Shown here one piece after another: positions 42,893-52,502 of a stretch of 64,000 nucleotides of DNA. The notes beneath the pieces were generated by a model. The model did no database searches. It had not been told where the DNA came from and worked only from the letters and a program-made list of their open reading frames with translations. A program made the position numbers and the translations under genes. The stretch comes from Streptomyces fodineus (GTDB taxonomy: Bacteria; Actinomycetota; Actinomycetes; Streptomycetales; Streptomycetaceae), in the NCBI RefSeq assembly GCF_001735805.1, contig NZ_CP017248.1, forward strand, positions 6,200,001 through 6,264,000, read 5' to 3'. The first letter of the stretch is position 1. The number at the start of each line of letters is the position of its first letter.

Positions 42893-45166
42893 ATGACCGA
42901 AGTCAACACGCCACCGCGGACGGGGGAGGCGGTGCCGCAGGGGGCACCACCCCGCATCGGCCGCTACGCCCGGTTCGTGACCGCCCGTCCACGCCTGTCG
43001 CTGCTGGTGGCCCTGGTGCTCACCGCGCTCGCGGTGCTGGCCGGCAGCGGTGTCGTGGACCGTCTCGGCAGCGGCGGCTGGGAGAACCCGCACGCCGAGT
43101 CGACGTACGCCACCAAGGCCCTGGAGCGCGAGTTCCCGGCCTCCCAGCCGAACCTGCTGCTCCTGGTCGGCTCCGGCCGTGCCTCGGTCGACGATCCGGC
43201 GGTCGCCGCCGAGGCCCGCGACCTGGCCGGCCGGCTGGCGGGGGAGCGGGGCGTGACCGGCGTCGGCTCCTACTGGCAGAACAGATCACCCGCCCTGCGC
43301 GCCGGGGACGGCCACGAGGCGCTGATCGCCGCCCGCATCACCGGCGACGACAACGCGATGGGCAAGACCCTGGACCGCATAGCGCCCCACTACCGGGGCA
43401 CGCACGGCCCGGTCCAGGTGAAACTCGGCGGCATCGTCGCCGTCCGGCACGAGATGCAGACCGTCATCAAGGAGGACCTGACCCGCGCCGAGTTGATCGC
43501 CCTGCCGATCACCCTCGTCCTGCTGGTGATGGTCTTCGGCAGCGCCGTCGCCGCCCTGCTGCCGCTGGGTATCGGCATCGTCGCCATCCTCGGCACCAAC
43601 GCCGTCCTGCGCGGCCTGACGACCTTCACCGACGTCTCCGTCTTCGCGCTCAACCTCACCACGGCCCTCGGCCTCGGCCTGGCCATCGACTACGCCCTGT
43701 TCATCGTCCGCCGCTACCGCGAGGAACTGTCCACGGGAGCCGACCCGTTGACCGCGGTCGGCACGACGCTGCGCACAGCCGGCCGCACGGTCCTGTTCTC
43801 CGCCCTCACGGTGGCGGTGTCCCTGGCCGCCATGATGGTCTTCCCCCAGTACTTCCTGCGGTCCTTCGCCTACGCCGGCATCGCCGTGGTCCTGCTCGCC
43901 GCGGCCGCCGCGCTGATCCTGCTCCCCGCCGCGCTGATCCTGCTGGGCCACCGGGTCAACTCCCTCGACCTGCGCCGCCTGTTGCGTCGCGAGGGCGCCC
44001 CGAAGCCCGCCGAGGGCACCGCCTGGGCCCGCGCCGCCGGCCTGGTGATGCGCAGAGCCCCGCTCTTCGCGCTCGGCACCACCGTCCTCCTGGTCGTCCT
44101 CGGACTGCCCTTCCTGGGTGTGAAGTTCGGTACCGCCGACGACCGCCAGCTCCCCTCGACCGCAGAGTCCCATGTGGTGCAGCAGCACATCCGGGAAGGC
44201 TTCCCGGGCAGTCCCGGCGGCGGTCTGGAGATCCTGGCCGAGGGCAGCGCCACGGACACGCAGTACGCGAGCTACAAGCAGCAGCTGGCCGCGCTCCCCG
44301 AGGTGGTCCGCGTCGACGGCCCGCTGGTCAAGGGCGACGCCGCCTACTTCACGGTGCAGCCGAAGGGCGAGGCCGTGGGCGACCCGGCCCAGCGCCTGGT
44401 CGGCGACATACGCGCGGTGCACGCGCCCTTCGCCACCAAGGTGACCGGCACGGCGGCCGTCCTCGTCGACACCAAGCACGCGATAGGCGAACGCCTCCCC
44501 TGGGCGGCCGCGTTCATCGCCGTGGTCACCCTGCTCCTGGTCTACCTGCTGACGGGCAGCGTGCTGATACCGGTCCAGGCGGTGGTCCTGAACGCGCTAA
44601 GCCTGACGGCGATGTTCGGCGCGGTGGTCTGGGTCTTCCAGGACGGCCACCTGTCGGGCCCGCTCGACTTCACCAGCTCCGGCTCCATCGAGACCACCCT
44701 GCCCGTGCTGATGTTCTGCGTGGCCTTCGGACTCTCCATGGACTACGGCGTGTTCCTGCTCTCCCGCATCAAGGAGGAGTACGACCGCACGGGCGACCAC
44801 GAAGCGGCGGTACGGCACGGACTGCAACGCACCGGCGGGCTGATCACCGCGGCGGCGGTCATCCTCGCGGTGGTGATGGTGGCCATCGGCACGTCGCGGG
44901 TGACCAACACCAAGATGCTCGGCCTCGGTATCGCGCTCGCGGTGCTGATGGACGCGATGGTGGTACGGAGCCTGCTGGTACCGGCGATCATGCGGCTGAC
45001 GGGCAGGGCCACGTGGTGGGCGCCGGCACCGTTGCGGCGCTTCCACGAGCGGTTCGGTGTGAGCGAGGGAGGCGAAGACGCGCTTCGAAGGGACGCGGGG
45101 AACGGTACGCCCAGCGACCAGGAACCGGAACTGGCGACACAACGAGGAGGCTCCCGGAGTATCTGA
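42893..45166 (+). CDS. MMPL-family RND transporter
   Basis: A 757-residue efflux protein with two repeats of one helix, a large extracytoplasmic loop and five helices. The proton-relay Asp-Tyr pairs are in GLAIDYALFIVRRYREE and GLSMDYGVFLLSRIKEEYD. Actinobacterial MMPL proteins export lipids or hydrophobic compounds. Divergent from, and probably repressed by, the TetR gene. The charged, Gly-rich C-terminal tail is unremarkable. Confidence 0.92.
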   Translation: MTEVNTPPRTGEAVPQGAPPRIGRYARFVTARPRLSLLVALVLTALAVLAGSGVVDRLGSGGWENPHAESTYATKALEREFPASQPNLLLLVGSGRASVDDPAVAAEARDLAGRLAGERGVTGVGSYWQNRSPALRAGDGHEALIAARITGDDNAMGKTLDRIAPHYRGTHGPVQVKLGGIVAVRHEMQTVIKEDLTRAELIALPITLVLLVMVFGSAVAALLPLGIGIVAILGTNAVLRGLTTFTDVSVFALNLTTALGLGLAIDYALFIVRRYREELSTGADPLTAVGTTLRTAGRTVLFSALTVAVSLAAMMVFPQYFLRSFAYAGIAVVLLAAAAALILLPAALILLGHRVNSLDLRRLLRREGAPKPAEGTAWARAAGLVMRRAPLFALGTTVLLVVLGLPFLGVKFGTADDRQLPSTAESHVVQQHIREGFPGSPGGGLEILAEGSATDTQYASYKQQLAALPEVVRVDGPLVKGDAAYFTVQPKGEAVGDPAQRLVGDIRAVHAPFATKVTGTAAVLVDTKHAIGERLPWAAAFIAVVTLLLVYLLTGSVLIPVQAVVLNALSLTAMFGAVVWVFQDGHLSGPLDFTSSGSIETTLPVLMFCVAFGLSMDYGVFLLSRIKEEYDRTGDHEAAVRHGLQRTGGLITAAAVILAVVMVAIGTSRVTNTKMLGLGIALAVLMDAMVVRSLLVPAIMRLTGRATWWAPAPLRRFHERFGVSEGGEDALRRDAGNGTPSDQEPELATQRGGSRSI

Positions 45167-45196
45167 TCTTCACGGAGGTTCCCGAAAGGAGCGCGC

Positions 45197-46240
45197 ATGC
45201 GAGCAGTGGTGTTCGAGCGATACGGCGAACCGGCCGAGGTGCGAAAGGTCCCCGACCCGGAGCCCGCGGAGCACGGCGTGGTCGTCCGGGTCGAAGCCAC
45301 CGGCCTCTGCCGAAGCGACTGGCACGGCTGGATGGGCCACGACCCCGACATCGCGCTGCCACACGTGCCCGGGCACGAACTCGCCGGTGTGGTGGAGTCG
45401 GTGGGCTCCCGGGTGAGCGACTGGCGCCCCGGCGACCGGGTCACCGTGCCGTTCGTCTGCGCCTGCGGCACCTGCCCGGCCTGCGCGGCGGGCGACCAGC
45501 AGGTGTGCGAACGCCAGACCCAGCCGGGCTTCCACCACTGGGGCTCCTTCGCCGAGTACGTGGCGCTGGACCACGCCGACGTCAACCTGGTCGCGATACC
45601 GGACGACATGGCGTACGCCACCGCCGCCGCCCTCGGCTGCCGCTTCGCCACCGCGTTCCGCGCCGTGGTGCGGCAGGGCCGGGTGGCGGCGGGGGAGTGG
45701 GTCGCGGTGCACGGGTGCGGCGGGGTCGGGCTGTCGGCGGTGATGATCGCGTCCGCCTGCGGGGCACGTGTGGTCGCCGTGGACGTGTCACCCCAGGCCC
45801 TCGGCCTGGCGCGGAAGTTCGGCGCCGCCGAGTGCCTGGACGCCACCGGTGTGGCCGATACGGCCGCCGCCGTCCGCGAGCTGACCGACGGCGGCGCCCA
45901 CCTCTCCCTGGACGCGCTCGGCTCGCCCGGCACCTGCGCGGCCTCCGTGAACGGCCTGCGCCGCCGCGGCCGGCACGTCCAGGTGGGCCTGCTGCCCTCG
46001 GCCGACGGCACCACCCCCGTGCCGCTGGCCCGCGCCATCGCCCTGGAGCTCGAACTCCTCGGCAGCCACGGCATGGCCGCCCACGCCTACCCCGGCATGC
46101 TCCGCATGGTCCGCGCCGGCGTCCTGAGTCCCGACCTCCTCGTGACGTCCACCATCCCTCTCGACGCGGCGCCGGCGGCCCTCGCGGCGATGGACAAGGC
46201 GCCGGGGGCCGGGGTCACGGTCATCGAGCCGTGGAGCTGA
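45197..46240 (+). CDS. Zinc-dependent alcohol dehydrogenase
   Basis: A 347-residue medium-chain dehydrogenase. Catalytic zinc ligands are in TGLCRSDWHG and PGHELAG; the structural zinc site is CACGTCPACAAGDQQVC with four Cys. The NAD(P) fold is VHGCGGVGLSAVMIA. ATG 45197 follows AAAGGAG by four bases. It starts 30 bases after the MMPL stop on the same strand and may be cotranscribed. Substrate unknown. It ends before a bidirectional terminator. Confidence 0.9.
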   Translation: MRAVVFERYGEPAEVRKVPDPEPAEHGVVVRVEATGLCRSDWHGWMGHDPDIALPHVPGHELAGVVESVGSRVSDWRPGDRVTVPFVCACGTCPACAAGDQQVCERQTQPGFHHWGSFAEYVALDHADVNLVAIPDDMAYATAAALGCRFATAFRAVVRQGRVAAGEWVAVHGCGGVGLSAVMIASACGARVVAVDVSPQALGLARKFGAAECLDATGVADTAAAVRELTDGGAHLSLDALGSPGTCAASVNGLRRRGRHVQVGLLPSADGTTPVPLARAIALELELLGSHGMAAHAYPGMLRMVRAGVLSPDLLVTSTIPLDAAPAALAAMDKAPGAGVTVIEPWS

Positions 46241-46281
46241 GGGCGGCCCACTCCCGGCCCGGGAGCGGCGTGATCATCTTG

Positions 46282-46316
46282 CGGCTGTGCCCCACACGGC
46301 GGGTGAGGCACAGCCG
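46282..46316. terminator. Terminator between adh and the HTH gene
   Basis: CGGCTGTGCC at 46282-46291 pairs perfectly with GGCACAGCCG at 46307-46316, loop 15 bases. It lies between two convergent genes and can serve both. Confidence 0.65.
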
Positions 46317-46330
46317 GTTCACGCTGGAGA

Positions 46331-46525
46331 TCACCGCCGGCCGCGGTTGCCGGGCCGGGAGGCGACCCAGGCGCGGACCGTGTCGGCGTACCAGTACGGC
46401 TTGCCGCCCTCCACATGGTCGGGCGGGGGCAGCAGCCCGTGCTTGCGATAGGACCGCACGGTGTCCGGCTGCACCTTGATGTGCGCCGCGATCTCTTTGT
46501 AGGACCAGAGCCTTTGGTCGGTCAT
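46331..46525 (-). CDS. Small helix-turn-helix (MerR/excisionase-like) protein
   Basis: A 64-residue protein that is a single winged-helix DNA-binding domain: LWSYKEIAAHIKVQPDTVRSY followed by RKHGLLPPPDHV and the wing PYWYADTVRAWVASRP. ATG 46525 is seven bases after GGGAGGTG. Similar to AlpA/excisionase and BldC-like small regulators of Streptomyces. Target unknown; no phage genes are nearby. Confidence 0.82.
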   Translation of the reverse strand: MTDQRLWSYKEIAAHIKVQPDTVRSYRKHGLLPPPDHVEGGKPYWYADTVRAWVASRPGNRGRR

Positions 46526-46752
46526 GGGTTGCACCTCCCTGCGCGCGCCACAGCGGCGACCGGGGGCGGTCGTCGGGGGAGCCGGGCGCCACGCTGGCGA
46601 TCACCAAGCCTGCGACGGGTCAACGACACAGAGTGACCGCGGGACAGCGGCTGTCGACACGGTGTGACACGGAATTCCCGTACCCGTGACGTGCGTGACA
46701 CGGCCGGGGTGTTTGTGACACAGCCGCGGCAAAGGCGGACGAGCCGGTGCCC

Positions 46753-47670
46753 CTACACGCCGCACGACCGGAGAAACGCCCGGGTCCGCCGGGCAATGGG
46801 CAACGGCGCGTCCGCCTCGCACGGGTACATGTCCTGCTCGACGATCGCGAACAGCTCCACCCCGAGCCGCGACGCCGCATCCAGCACAGGGCCCAACTCC
46901 GGTACGCCGCGCGGTGGTTCACACATCACGCCCCGGGCCACGGCAGGACCGAACGGCATCCCCTCGGCCCGTACGTCCGCCAGGATCCGTGGATCCACCT
47001 GCTTGAGGTGCAGATACCCGATCCGCTCCCCGTACGTCTCGATCAGCCGCACGCTGTCCCCGCCGCAGTACGCGTAGTGCCCGGTGTCCAGACACAGCGA
47101 CACCAGGTCGGAGTCCGTGCCGTCGAGGAATCGGGTGACGTTCTCCTCGGTGTCGATATGGGTGTCGGCATGCGGGTGGACGACGATCGTCAGCCCGTAC
47201 CGCTCCCGCACCTCCCGCCCGAGCCGCTCGGTCAGGGAGGTCAGATTCCGCCACTGCCCGGCGGTCAGCGTGTCGGGCTCCCGTACCTCACCCGTCTTGT
47301 CGTCCCGCCAGAAGGACGGGATGACGACGAGGTGCCGGGCGCCCATGGCCTGGGTCAGGGCCGCGATGTCGGAGACGTGCGCCCAGGTCTCGTCCCACAC
47401 GGCCGCCCCGTGGTGCAGGCCGGTGAAGACCGTGCCGGCCGACACCTTCAGGCCGCGCCGGGCGGTCTCCTCGGCGAGCACCGCGGGGTCGCTGGGCAGA
47501 TAGCCGTAGGGGCCCAGCTCGATCCACTCGTAGCCGGAGCCGGCCACCTCGTCGAGGAACCGCTGCCAGGGCACCTGCCTGGGGTCGTCGGGGAACCACA
47601 CGCCCCAGGAGTCGGGCGCCGATCCGATCCGGATACGGGACAGTGAGGAGGAGGGGGACAACGACGTCAT
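46753..47670 (-). CDS. iolE: IolE-type inosose dehydratase / sugar isomerase
   Basis: A 305-residue TIM barrel with the IolE opening IGSAPDSWGVWFPDDP and metal positions EWIELGPYGYL, VVHPHADTHIDT, LCLDTGHYAYCGGD and YLHLKQVD. IolE dehydrates scyllo-inosose in myo-inositol degradation. It is divergent from iolC with a shared control region. No Shine-Dalgarno lies before the ATG at 47670, and the predicted -35 places the transcript start at or near the ATG, suggesting a leaderless mRNA. A general sugar isomerase is the alternative. Confidence 0.82.
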   Translation of the reverse strand: MTSLSPSSSLSRIRIGSAPDSWGVWFPDDPRQVPWQRFLDEVAGSGYEWIELGPYGYLPSDPAVLAEETARRGLKVSAGTVFTGLHHGAAVWDETWAHVSDIAALTQAMGARHLVVIPSFWRDDKTGEVREPDTLTAGQWRNLTSLTERLGREVRERYGLTIVVHPHADTHIDTEENVTRFLDGTDSDLVSLCLDTGHYAYCGGDSVRLIETYGERIGYLHLKQVDPRILADVRAEGMPFGPAVARGVMCEPPRGVPELGPVLDAASRLGVELFAIVEQDMYPCEADAPLPIARRTRAFLRSCGV

Positions 47671-47702
47671 GGGCGCCAGCGTGCGGGCGCCCGGAAAGCG
47701 AT

Positions 47703-47765
47703 GTCAAGAGCTGGTCCGAATGTCTGGACAAACTATTGACAGGGTTCGCCGTACGGGACTAGAAA
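47703..47765. promoter_or_regulatory. Divergent iolE/iolC promoter and operator
   Basis: Rightward: TTGACA (47736-47741), 18 bases, TAGAAA (47760-47765), for iolC. Leftward: a second TTGACA (minus strand, 47708-47703) about 31 bases from the iolE ATG. Between the two -35 boxes lies GTCC-N8-GGAC (47714-47729), a candidate operator placed to control both directions. Confidence 0.6.
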
Positions 47766-47795
47766 GCCGGGGAGAGTCATGACGAAGGGAAGCCG

Positions 47796-48746
47796 ATGGC
47801 CTACGACCTGATCACCATGGGGCGGATCGGAGTGGACCTCTACCCGCTGCAGACCGGTGTCCCGCTCGCCCAGGTGTCGTCCTTCGGCAAGTTCCTCGGG
47901 GGGTCGGCGACGAACGTGGCGGTCGCCGCGGCCCGGCTCGGCCGGCACACCGCAGTGATCACCCGCACGGGTGAGGATCCGTTCGGCGCCTATCTGCACG
48001 AGGCACTGCGCGGCTTCGGCGTGGACGACCGCTGGGTCACCCCGGTCCAGGGGCTCCCGACGCCGGTCACGTTCTGCGAGGTCTTCCCGCCGGACGACTT
48101 CCCGCTCTACTTCTACCGGCAGCCCAAGGCGCCCGACCTGGAGATCGACGCCCATGAGCTCGATCTCGACGCGATCCGCGAGGCCCGAATCTTCTGGGTC
48201 ACCGGCACCGGCCTGAGCGAGGAGCCCAGCCGTACGGCCACCCTCGCGGCCCTCGCCCACCGGAACAGGTCCGGCATCACCGTCTTCGACCTCGACTGGC
48301 GTCCGATGTTCTGGAAAGACCCCGACGCGGCCCGGCCCTTCTACGCCGAGGCCCTGAAGCACACGACCGTCGCCGTCGGCAATCTCGACGAGGTCGAGGT
48401 CGCCACCGGCGTACGCGAGCCGCATGCCGCCGCCCGGGCGCTGCTCGACGCCGGCGTCGAGATCGCCGTCGTCAAGCAGGGACCCAAGGGTGTCCTCGCG
48501 GTCGGCGCCTCGGGCGACCGCGCCGAGGTCCCGCCCCTGCCCGTCAAGGTCCTCAACGGCCTCGGCGCCGGAGACGCCTTCGGCGGCTCCCTCTGCCACG
48601 GCCTGCTCGCCGGCTGGGACCTGGAGACGATCATGCGGCACGCCAACGCGGCCGGCGCCATCGTCGCCTCGCGTCTGGAGTGCTCCTCGGCGATGCCCAC
48701 CCCGGACGAGGTGGCCGCCGTGCTCGAGGCCGGAGCGGTGCTGTGA
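47796..48746 (+). CDS. iolC: 5-dehydro-2-deoxygluconokinase
   Basis: A 316-residue PfkB kinase. MGRIGVDLYPLQTGVPLAQV is typical of IolC. The GG signature is FLGGSATNVAVAAARLG and the catalytic loop NGLGAGDAFGGSL. It phosphorylates 2-deoxy-5-keto-gluconate in inositol catabolism. First gene of the rightward iol operon, ATG 47796 after AAGGGAAG. Its stop overlaps the next start (GTGA). Confidence 0.92.
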   Translation: MAYDLITMGRIGVDLYPLQTGVPLAQVSSFGKFLGGSATNVAVAAARLGRHTAVITRTGEDPFGAYLHEALRGFGVDDRWVTPVQGLPTPVTFCEVFPPDDFPLYFYRQPKAPDLEIDAHELDLDAIREARIFWVTGTGLSEEPSRTATLAALAHRNRSGITVFDLDWRPMFWKDPDAARPFYAEALKHTTVAVGNLDEVEVATGVREPHAAARALLDAGVEIAVVKQGPKGVLAVGASGDRAEVPPLPVKVLNGLGAGDAFGGSLCHGLLAGWDLETIMRHANAAGAIVASRLECSSAMPTPDEVAAVLEAGAVL

Positions 48747-49780
48747 GGGCGGGCCGGGTCGCGGGCACCCACACCGAGGGCGGGGCCGGCACCGGACCCG
48801 AAGGCACCGCCGCCGCTCCCCGCGAAGCCACCGCGGGCTCCCGCCCCGACGCCACCGCTCACCGCGAGGGCGCCGCGGGCTCCCCCCGCCCCCGTGTCGA
48901 CGTGGCCGAACTCGTCCGCGTCCGTACCCACCACCCCGAGGCGATCGCCGAGGCCGCCACCCGGCGCGCCCGCAGGCCGCTCCTCAACGAGGACGGCAAG
49001 CTGATGATCGTCGCCGCGGACCACCCCGCCCGGGGTGCCCTCGGCGTCGGCGACCGCAAGCTCGCCATGGCCAACCGCGCCGACCTGCTTCAGCGGCTGT
49101 GCCTGGCACTGTCCCGCCCCGGCGTCGACGGCGTCCTCGCCACCGCCGACATCCTGGACGACCTGCTGCTGCTCGGCGCCCTCGACCACAAGGTGGTCAT
49201 GGGCTCCATGAACCGGGGCGGACTGCAGGGCGCCAGCTTCGAGCTGGACGACCGCTTCACCGGTCACCGCCCCGAGGACCTTCAGCGCCTCGGTTTCGAC
49301 GCGGGCAAGCTGCTGCTGCGCATCGACTACGACGACCCCGGCTCCCTGACCACCCTGGAGTCCACCGCCCGCGCCATCGACGAGATGGCCGCGCGCCGGC
49401 TGCCCGTCTTCGTCGAGCCGTTCATCAGCCGGCGCACCCCCGGGGGAAGGGTGAAGAACGACCTGTCCGCCGAGGCGGTCACCCGGTCCATCGCCATCGC
49501 CTCAGGGCTCGGCGGCTCCTCCGCCTACACCTGGCTGAAGGTGCCCGTCACCGAGAACCCCGACGACATGGCGCGGGTGATGGAAACGTCCACCCTGCCG
49601 GCCGTGCTGCTCGGCGGTGACATCGGGGACTCGCCCGAGGACCAGGTCGCCGCCTACGAGAAGTGGCGCGGCGCGCTCCAACTCCCCACCGTGCGCGGCC
49701 TGGTGGTCGGCCGCTCGCTGCTGTACCCGGCGGACGGCGATGTGGCCGCCGCCGTGGACACCGCCGTAGGACTGCTGTGA
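48743..49780 (+). CDS. Cgl0159-family (beta/alpha)8 aldolase-like protein
   Basis: A 345-residue class I aldolase-like TIM barrel of the Cgl0159 family, annotated in inositol clusters of actinobacteria as deoxyribose-phosphate-aldolase-like. Core segments: KLMIVAADHPARGALG, GVLATADILDDLLLLG, KLLLRIDYDD, FVEPFIS, TWLKVPVTE (probable Schiff-base Lys) and AVLLGGDIGDS. In position and fold it may supply the IolJ aldolase step. Residues 1-50 are an odd low-complexity Gly/Thr/Ala extension before the family start near VDVAELVRV. GTG 48743 overlaps the iolC stop. Confidence 0.8.
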   Translation: MRAGRVAGTHTEGGAGTGPEGTAAAPREATAGSRPDATAHREGAAGSPRPRVDVAELVRVRTHHPEAIAEAATRRARRPLLNEDGKLMIVAADHPARGALGVGDRKLAMANRADLLQRLCLALSRPGVDGVLATADILDDLLLLGALDHKVVMGSMNRGGLQGASFELDDRFTGHRPEDLQRLGFDAGKLLLRIDYDDPGSLTTLESTARAIDEMAARRLPVFVEPFISRRTPGGRVKNDLSAEAVTRSIAIASGLGGSSAYTWLKVPVTENPDDMARVMETSTLPAVLLGGDIGDSPEDQVAAYEKWRGALQLPTVRGLVVGRSLLYPADGDVAAAVDTAVGLL

Positions 49781-49787
49781 GGGCCGC

Positions 49788-50612
49788 ATGAACAGCATCG
49801 ACCTGCATCTGCCCAAGGGCACCACCGCGAACGCCCAGTACGCCCTCGACATCGACCCCAAGTTGGCCGGCTGGACACACAGCAGCCTGCGTGTGGTCGA
49901 GTTGTCGCCGGGCGGCAGCCATACGTTCACCACCGGGGACAGCGAGTGGATCGTGCTTCCGCTGGAAGGCGGATGTACCGTACAAATCGAGGAAAAGAAG
50001 TTCCAACTCCTTGGTCGGGACAGCGTGTTCGCGGACGTCTCCGACTTCGCGTATGTTCCCCGGGACGCCCGGGCCCAGATCGCCTCCGGCGCGGGAGGCC
50101 GCTTCGCCCTGGCAGGAGCGAAGTGCGAGCGACGACTCCCCGCCCGCTACGGCCCCGCGCCGGAGGTCCCCGTCGAGCAGCGCGGCAGCGGCAACTGCGC
50201 CCGCCGGGTGCGCAACTTCGCCGCCGCCGACTCCTTCGACTGCGACAAGCTGATCGCCGTCGAGGTGATCACGCCGGGCGGCAACTGGTCGTCGTATCCG
50301 CCGCACAAGCACGACGAACACCGGCCGGGCGAGGAGTCCGAGCTGGAGGAGATCTACTACTTCGAGATCGACGGCCCGAAGGGCCTCGGCTATCAGCGCG
50401 TGTTCCCCTCCCGCGAGGGCGGTTCGGACGTGCTCGCAGAGGTCCGTTCCGGCGACGCCGTCCTCGTCCCCGACGGCTGGCACGGGCCGTCCATCGCCCA
50501 GCCCGGGCATGACATGTACTACCTGAACGTCATGGCGGGCCCGGGCGAGACCCGGCAGTGGCGGATCTGCTTCCACCCCGATCACGTAGAAAGCACAGGG
50601 GGCTATCGATGA
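49788..50612 (+). CDS. iolB: 5-deoxy-glucuronate isomerase
   Basis: A 274-residue double cupin. The metal motif YPPHKHDEHRPGEESELEE and later PDGWHGPS supply the His/Glu ligands characteristic of IolB. It isomerises 5-deoxy-glucuronate to 2-deoxy-5-keto-gluconate. Seven bases after the aldolase-like gene; its stop overlaps the iolD start as ATGA. Confidence 0.93.
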   Translation: MNSIDLHLPKGTTANAQYALDIDPKLAGWTHSSLRVVELSPGGSHTFTTGDSEWIVLPLEGGCTVQIEEKKFQLLGRDSVFADVSDFAYVPRDARAQIASGAGGRFALAGAKCERRLPARYGPAPEVPVEQRGSGNCARRVRNFAAADSFDCDKLIAVEVITPGGNWSSYPPHKHDEHRPGEESELEEIYYFEIDGPKGLGYQRVFPSREGGSDVLAEVRSGDAVLVPDGWHGPSIAQPGHDMYYLNVMAGPGETRQWRICFHPDHVESTGGYR

Positions 50613-52486
50613 CGATCCGGCTGACCGTCGCCCAGGCACTGGTCCGCTTCCTCGCCGCCCAGTACACCGAACGCGACGGCGAGCGGCAGCGGCTGATCGG
50701 CGCCACCTGGGGCATCTTCGGCCACGGCAATGTCGCGGGCCTCGGCCAGGCGCTGATCGAGTACGCCGATGTGATGCCGTACCACCAGGGCCGTAACGAG
50801 CAGTCCATGGTGCACGCGGCCGTCGGCTACGCCCGCCAGTCGAACCGGCTGTCCACGCACGCGGTGACGACGTCGATCGGCCCGGGCGCGACCAATCTGG
50901 TCACGGGCGCGGCCCTGGCCACCATCAACCATCTCCCGGTCCTGCTCCTGCCCGGTGACGTCTTCGCCACCCGCCCCGCCGACCCGGTCCTGCAGCAGCT
51001 GGAGCTGCCGTACGCGGGCGATGTGTCCGTCAACGACACCCTGCGCCCGGTGTCGAAGTACTTCGACCGCGTCACCCGCCCCGAAGCCCTGATTCCATCG
51101 GCGCTTCAGGCGATGCGGGTGCTCACCGACCCGGTGGAGACCGGCGCGGTCACGCTCGCGCTGCCGCAGGACGTGCAGGCGGAGGCCTTCGACTGGCCGG
51201 AGGAGTTCTTCGCCGAGCGCGTGTGGACGGTACGACGGCCGGGCGCGGACCCGACCGAGCTGGCCGAGGCGGTCCGGGCGATCCGCCAGGCGCGGCGGCC
51301 CCTGGTCGTCGCGGGCGGCGGAGTCCACCACAGCCGCGCCGAGGCGGCCCTCGCCGAGTTCGCGGCGACCACCCGCATCCCGGTCGCCTCCACCCAGGCC
51401 GGCAAGGGCTCGCTGCGCTACGACCACCCGCAGGACGTGGGCGGGGTCGGCCACACCGGCACCGCGACCGCCGACGAGCTGGCCCGCACCGCGGACCTGG
51501 TGATCGGCGTCGGCACCCGGTACACCGACTTCACCACCGCCTCCGGCACCCTCTTCGAGAATCCGGACGTCCGTTTCCTCAACCTCAACATCGCGCCCTT
51601 CGACGGCCACAAGCTGGCCGGACTCCCGCTGATCGCCGACGCCCGCAGCGGCCTGGGCGAGCTGACCGAGGCGCTGGTGATGCACGGGCACCAGGTGGCG
51701 CCGTCGTACGTCGCCGAGTACAGCGAGGACAAGGAGCGCTGGGAACAGCGCGTCGACGCCTGCTTCGAGGCCGGGGAGAGCGACGTACGGCCCACCCAGC
51801 CGCAGGTCATCGGGGCTCTGGACGCCCTGGTGGACGAGTCGGACATCATCATCAACGCGGCCGGCTCGCTCCCCGGCGATCTGCACAAGCTGTGGCGGGC
51901 GCGGTCGGTGGACCAGTACCACCTGGAGTACGGCTACTCCTGCATGGGTTACGAGATCCCGGCCGCGCTCGGCGTGAAGCTCGCCGCGCCCGAGCGGAAC
52001 GTGTGGGCGCTGGTCGGCGACGGCACCTATCTGATGATGCCGACGGAGATCGTGACGGCCGTGCAGGAAGGCGTCGCGATCAAGATCCTGCTGGTGCAGA
52101 ACCACGGGTACGCGTCCATCGGCGGGCTCTCCGAGTCGGTGGGCGGCGAGCGGTTCGGCACCGCCTATCGCTTCCAGGCCGGCGACGGCACGTTCACGGG
52201 CGCCCCGCTGCCCGTCGACCTCGCGGCCAACGCGGCCAGCCTGGGTATGCGGGTACTGCGCGCGAAGACCGTACGGGAGGTGCGCGAGGCGCTCGCCGAG
52301 GCGCGCGCCGCCGACACTCCCACATGTGTCTACGTGGAGACCGAAACGTCCGACACTGTGTCGGGCGCGCCTCCGGCGCAGGCCTGGTGGGATGTTCCTG
52401 TGGCCGAGACCGCGACCCGACCGTCCGCGGTCAAGGCACGAGAGCTGTACGAACGGCACGTCTCGACCCGACGCCGCCATCTGTAA
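50609..52486 (+). CDS. iolD: THcHDO (trihydroxycyclohexane-dione) hydrolase
   Basis: A 625-residue thiamine-diphosphate enzyme. The N-terminal Glu region is IEYADVMPYHQGRNEQSM, and the C-terminal ThDP/Mg motif is GDGTYLMMPTEIVTAVQEG followed by QNHGYASIGGL. It opens the ring of 3D-trihydroxycyclohexane-1,2-dione in inositol degradation. The start ATG 50609 lies within the iolB stop. Confidence 0.94.
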   Translation: MTIRLTVAQALVRFLAAQYTERDGERQRLIGATWGIFGHGNVAGLGQALIEYADVMPYHQGRNEQSMVHAAVGYARQSNRLSTHAVTTSIGPGATNLVTGAALATINHLPVLLLPGDVFATRPADPVLQQLELPYAGDVSVNDTLRPVSKYFDRVTRPEALIPSALQAMRVLTDPVETGAVTLALPQDVQAEAFDWPEEFFAERVWTVRRPGADPTELAEAVRAIRQARRPLVVAGGGVHHSRAEAALAEFAATTRIPVASTQAGKGSLRYDHPQDVGGVGHTGTATADELARTADLVIGVGTRYTDFTTASGTLFENPDVRFLNLNIAPFDGHKLAGLPLIADARSGLGELTEALVMHGHQVAPSYVAEYSEDKERWEQRVDACFEAGESDVRPTQPQVIGALDALVDESDIIINAAGSLPGDLHKLWRARSVDQYHLEYGYSCMGYEIPAALGVKLAAPERNVWALVGDGTYLMMPTEIVTAVQEGVAIKILLVQNHGYASIGGLSESVGGERFGTAYRFQAGDGTFTGAPLPVDLAANAASLGMRVLRAKTVREVREALAEARAADTPTCVYVETETSDTVSGAPPAQAWWDVPVAETATRPSAVKARELYERHVSTRRRHL

Positions 52487-52502
52487 TAAGGAGTCTCTGG
52501 GC

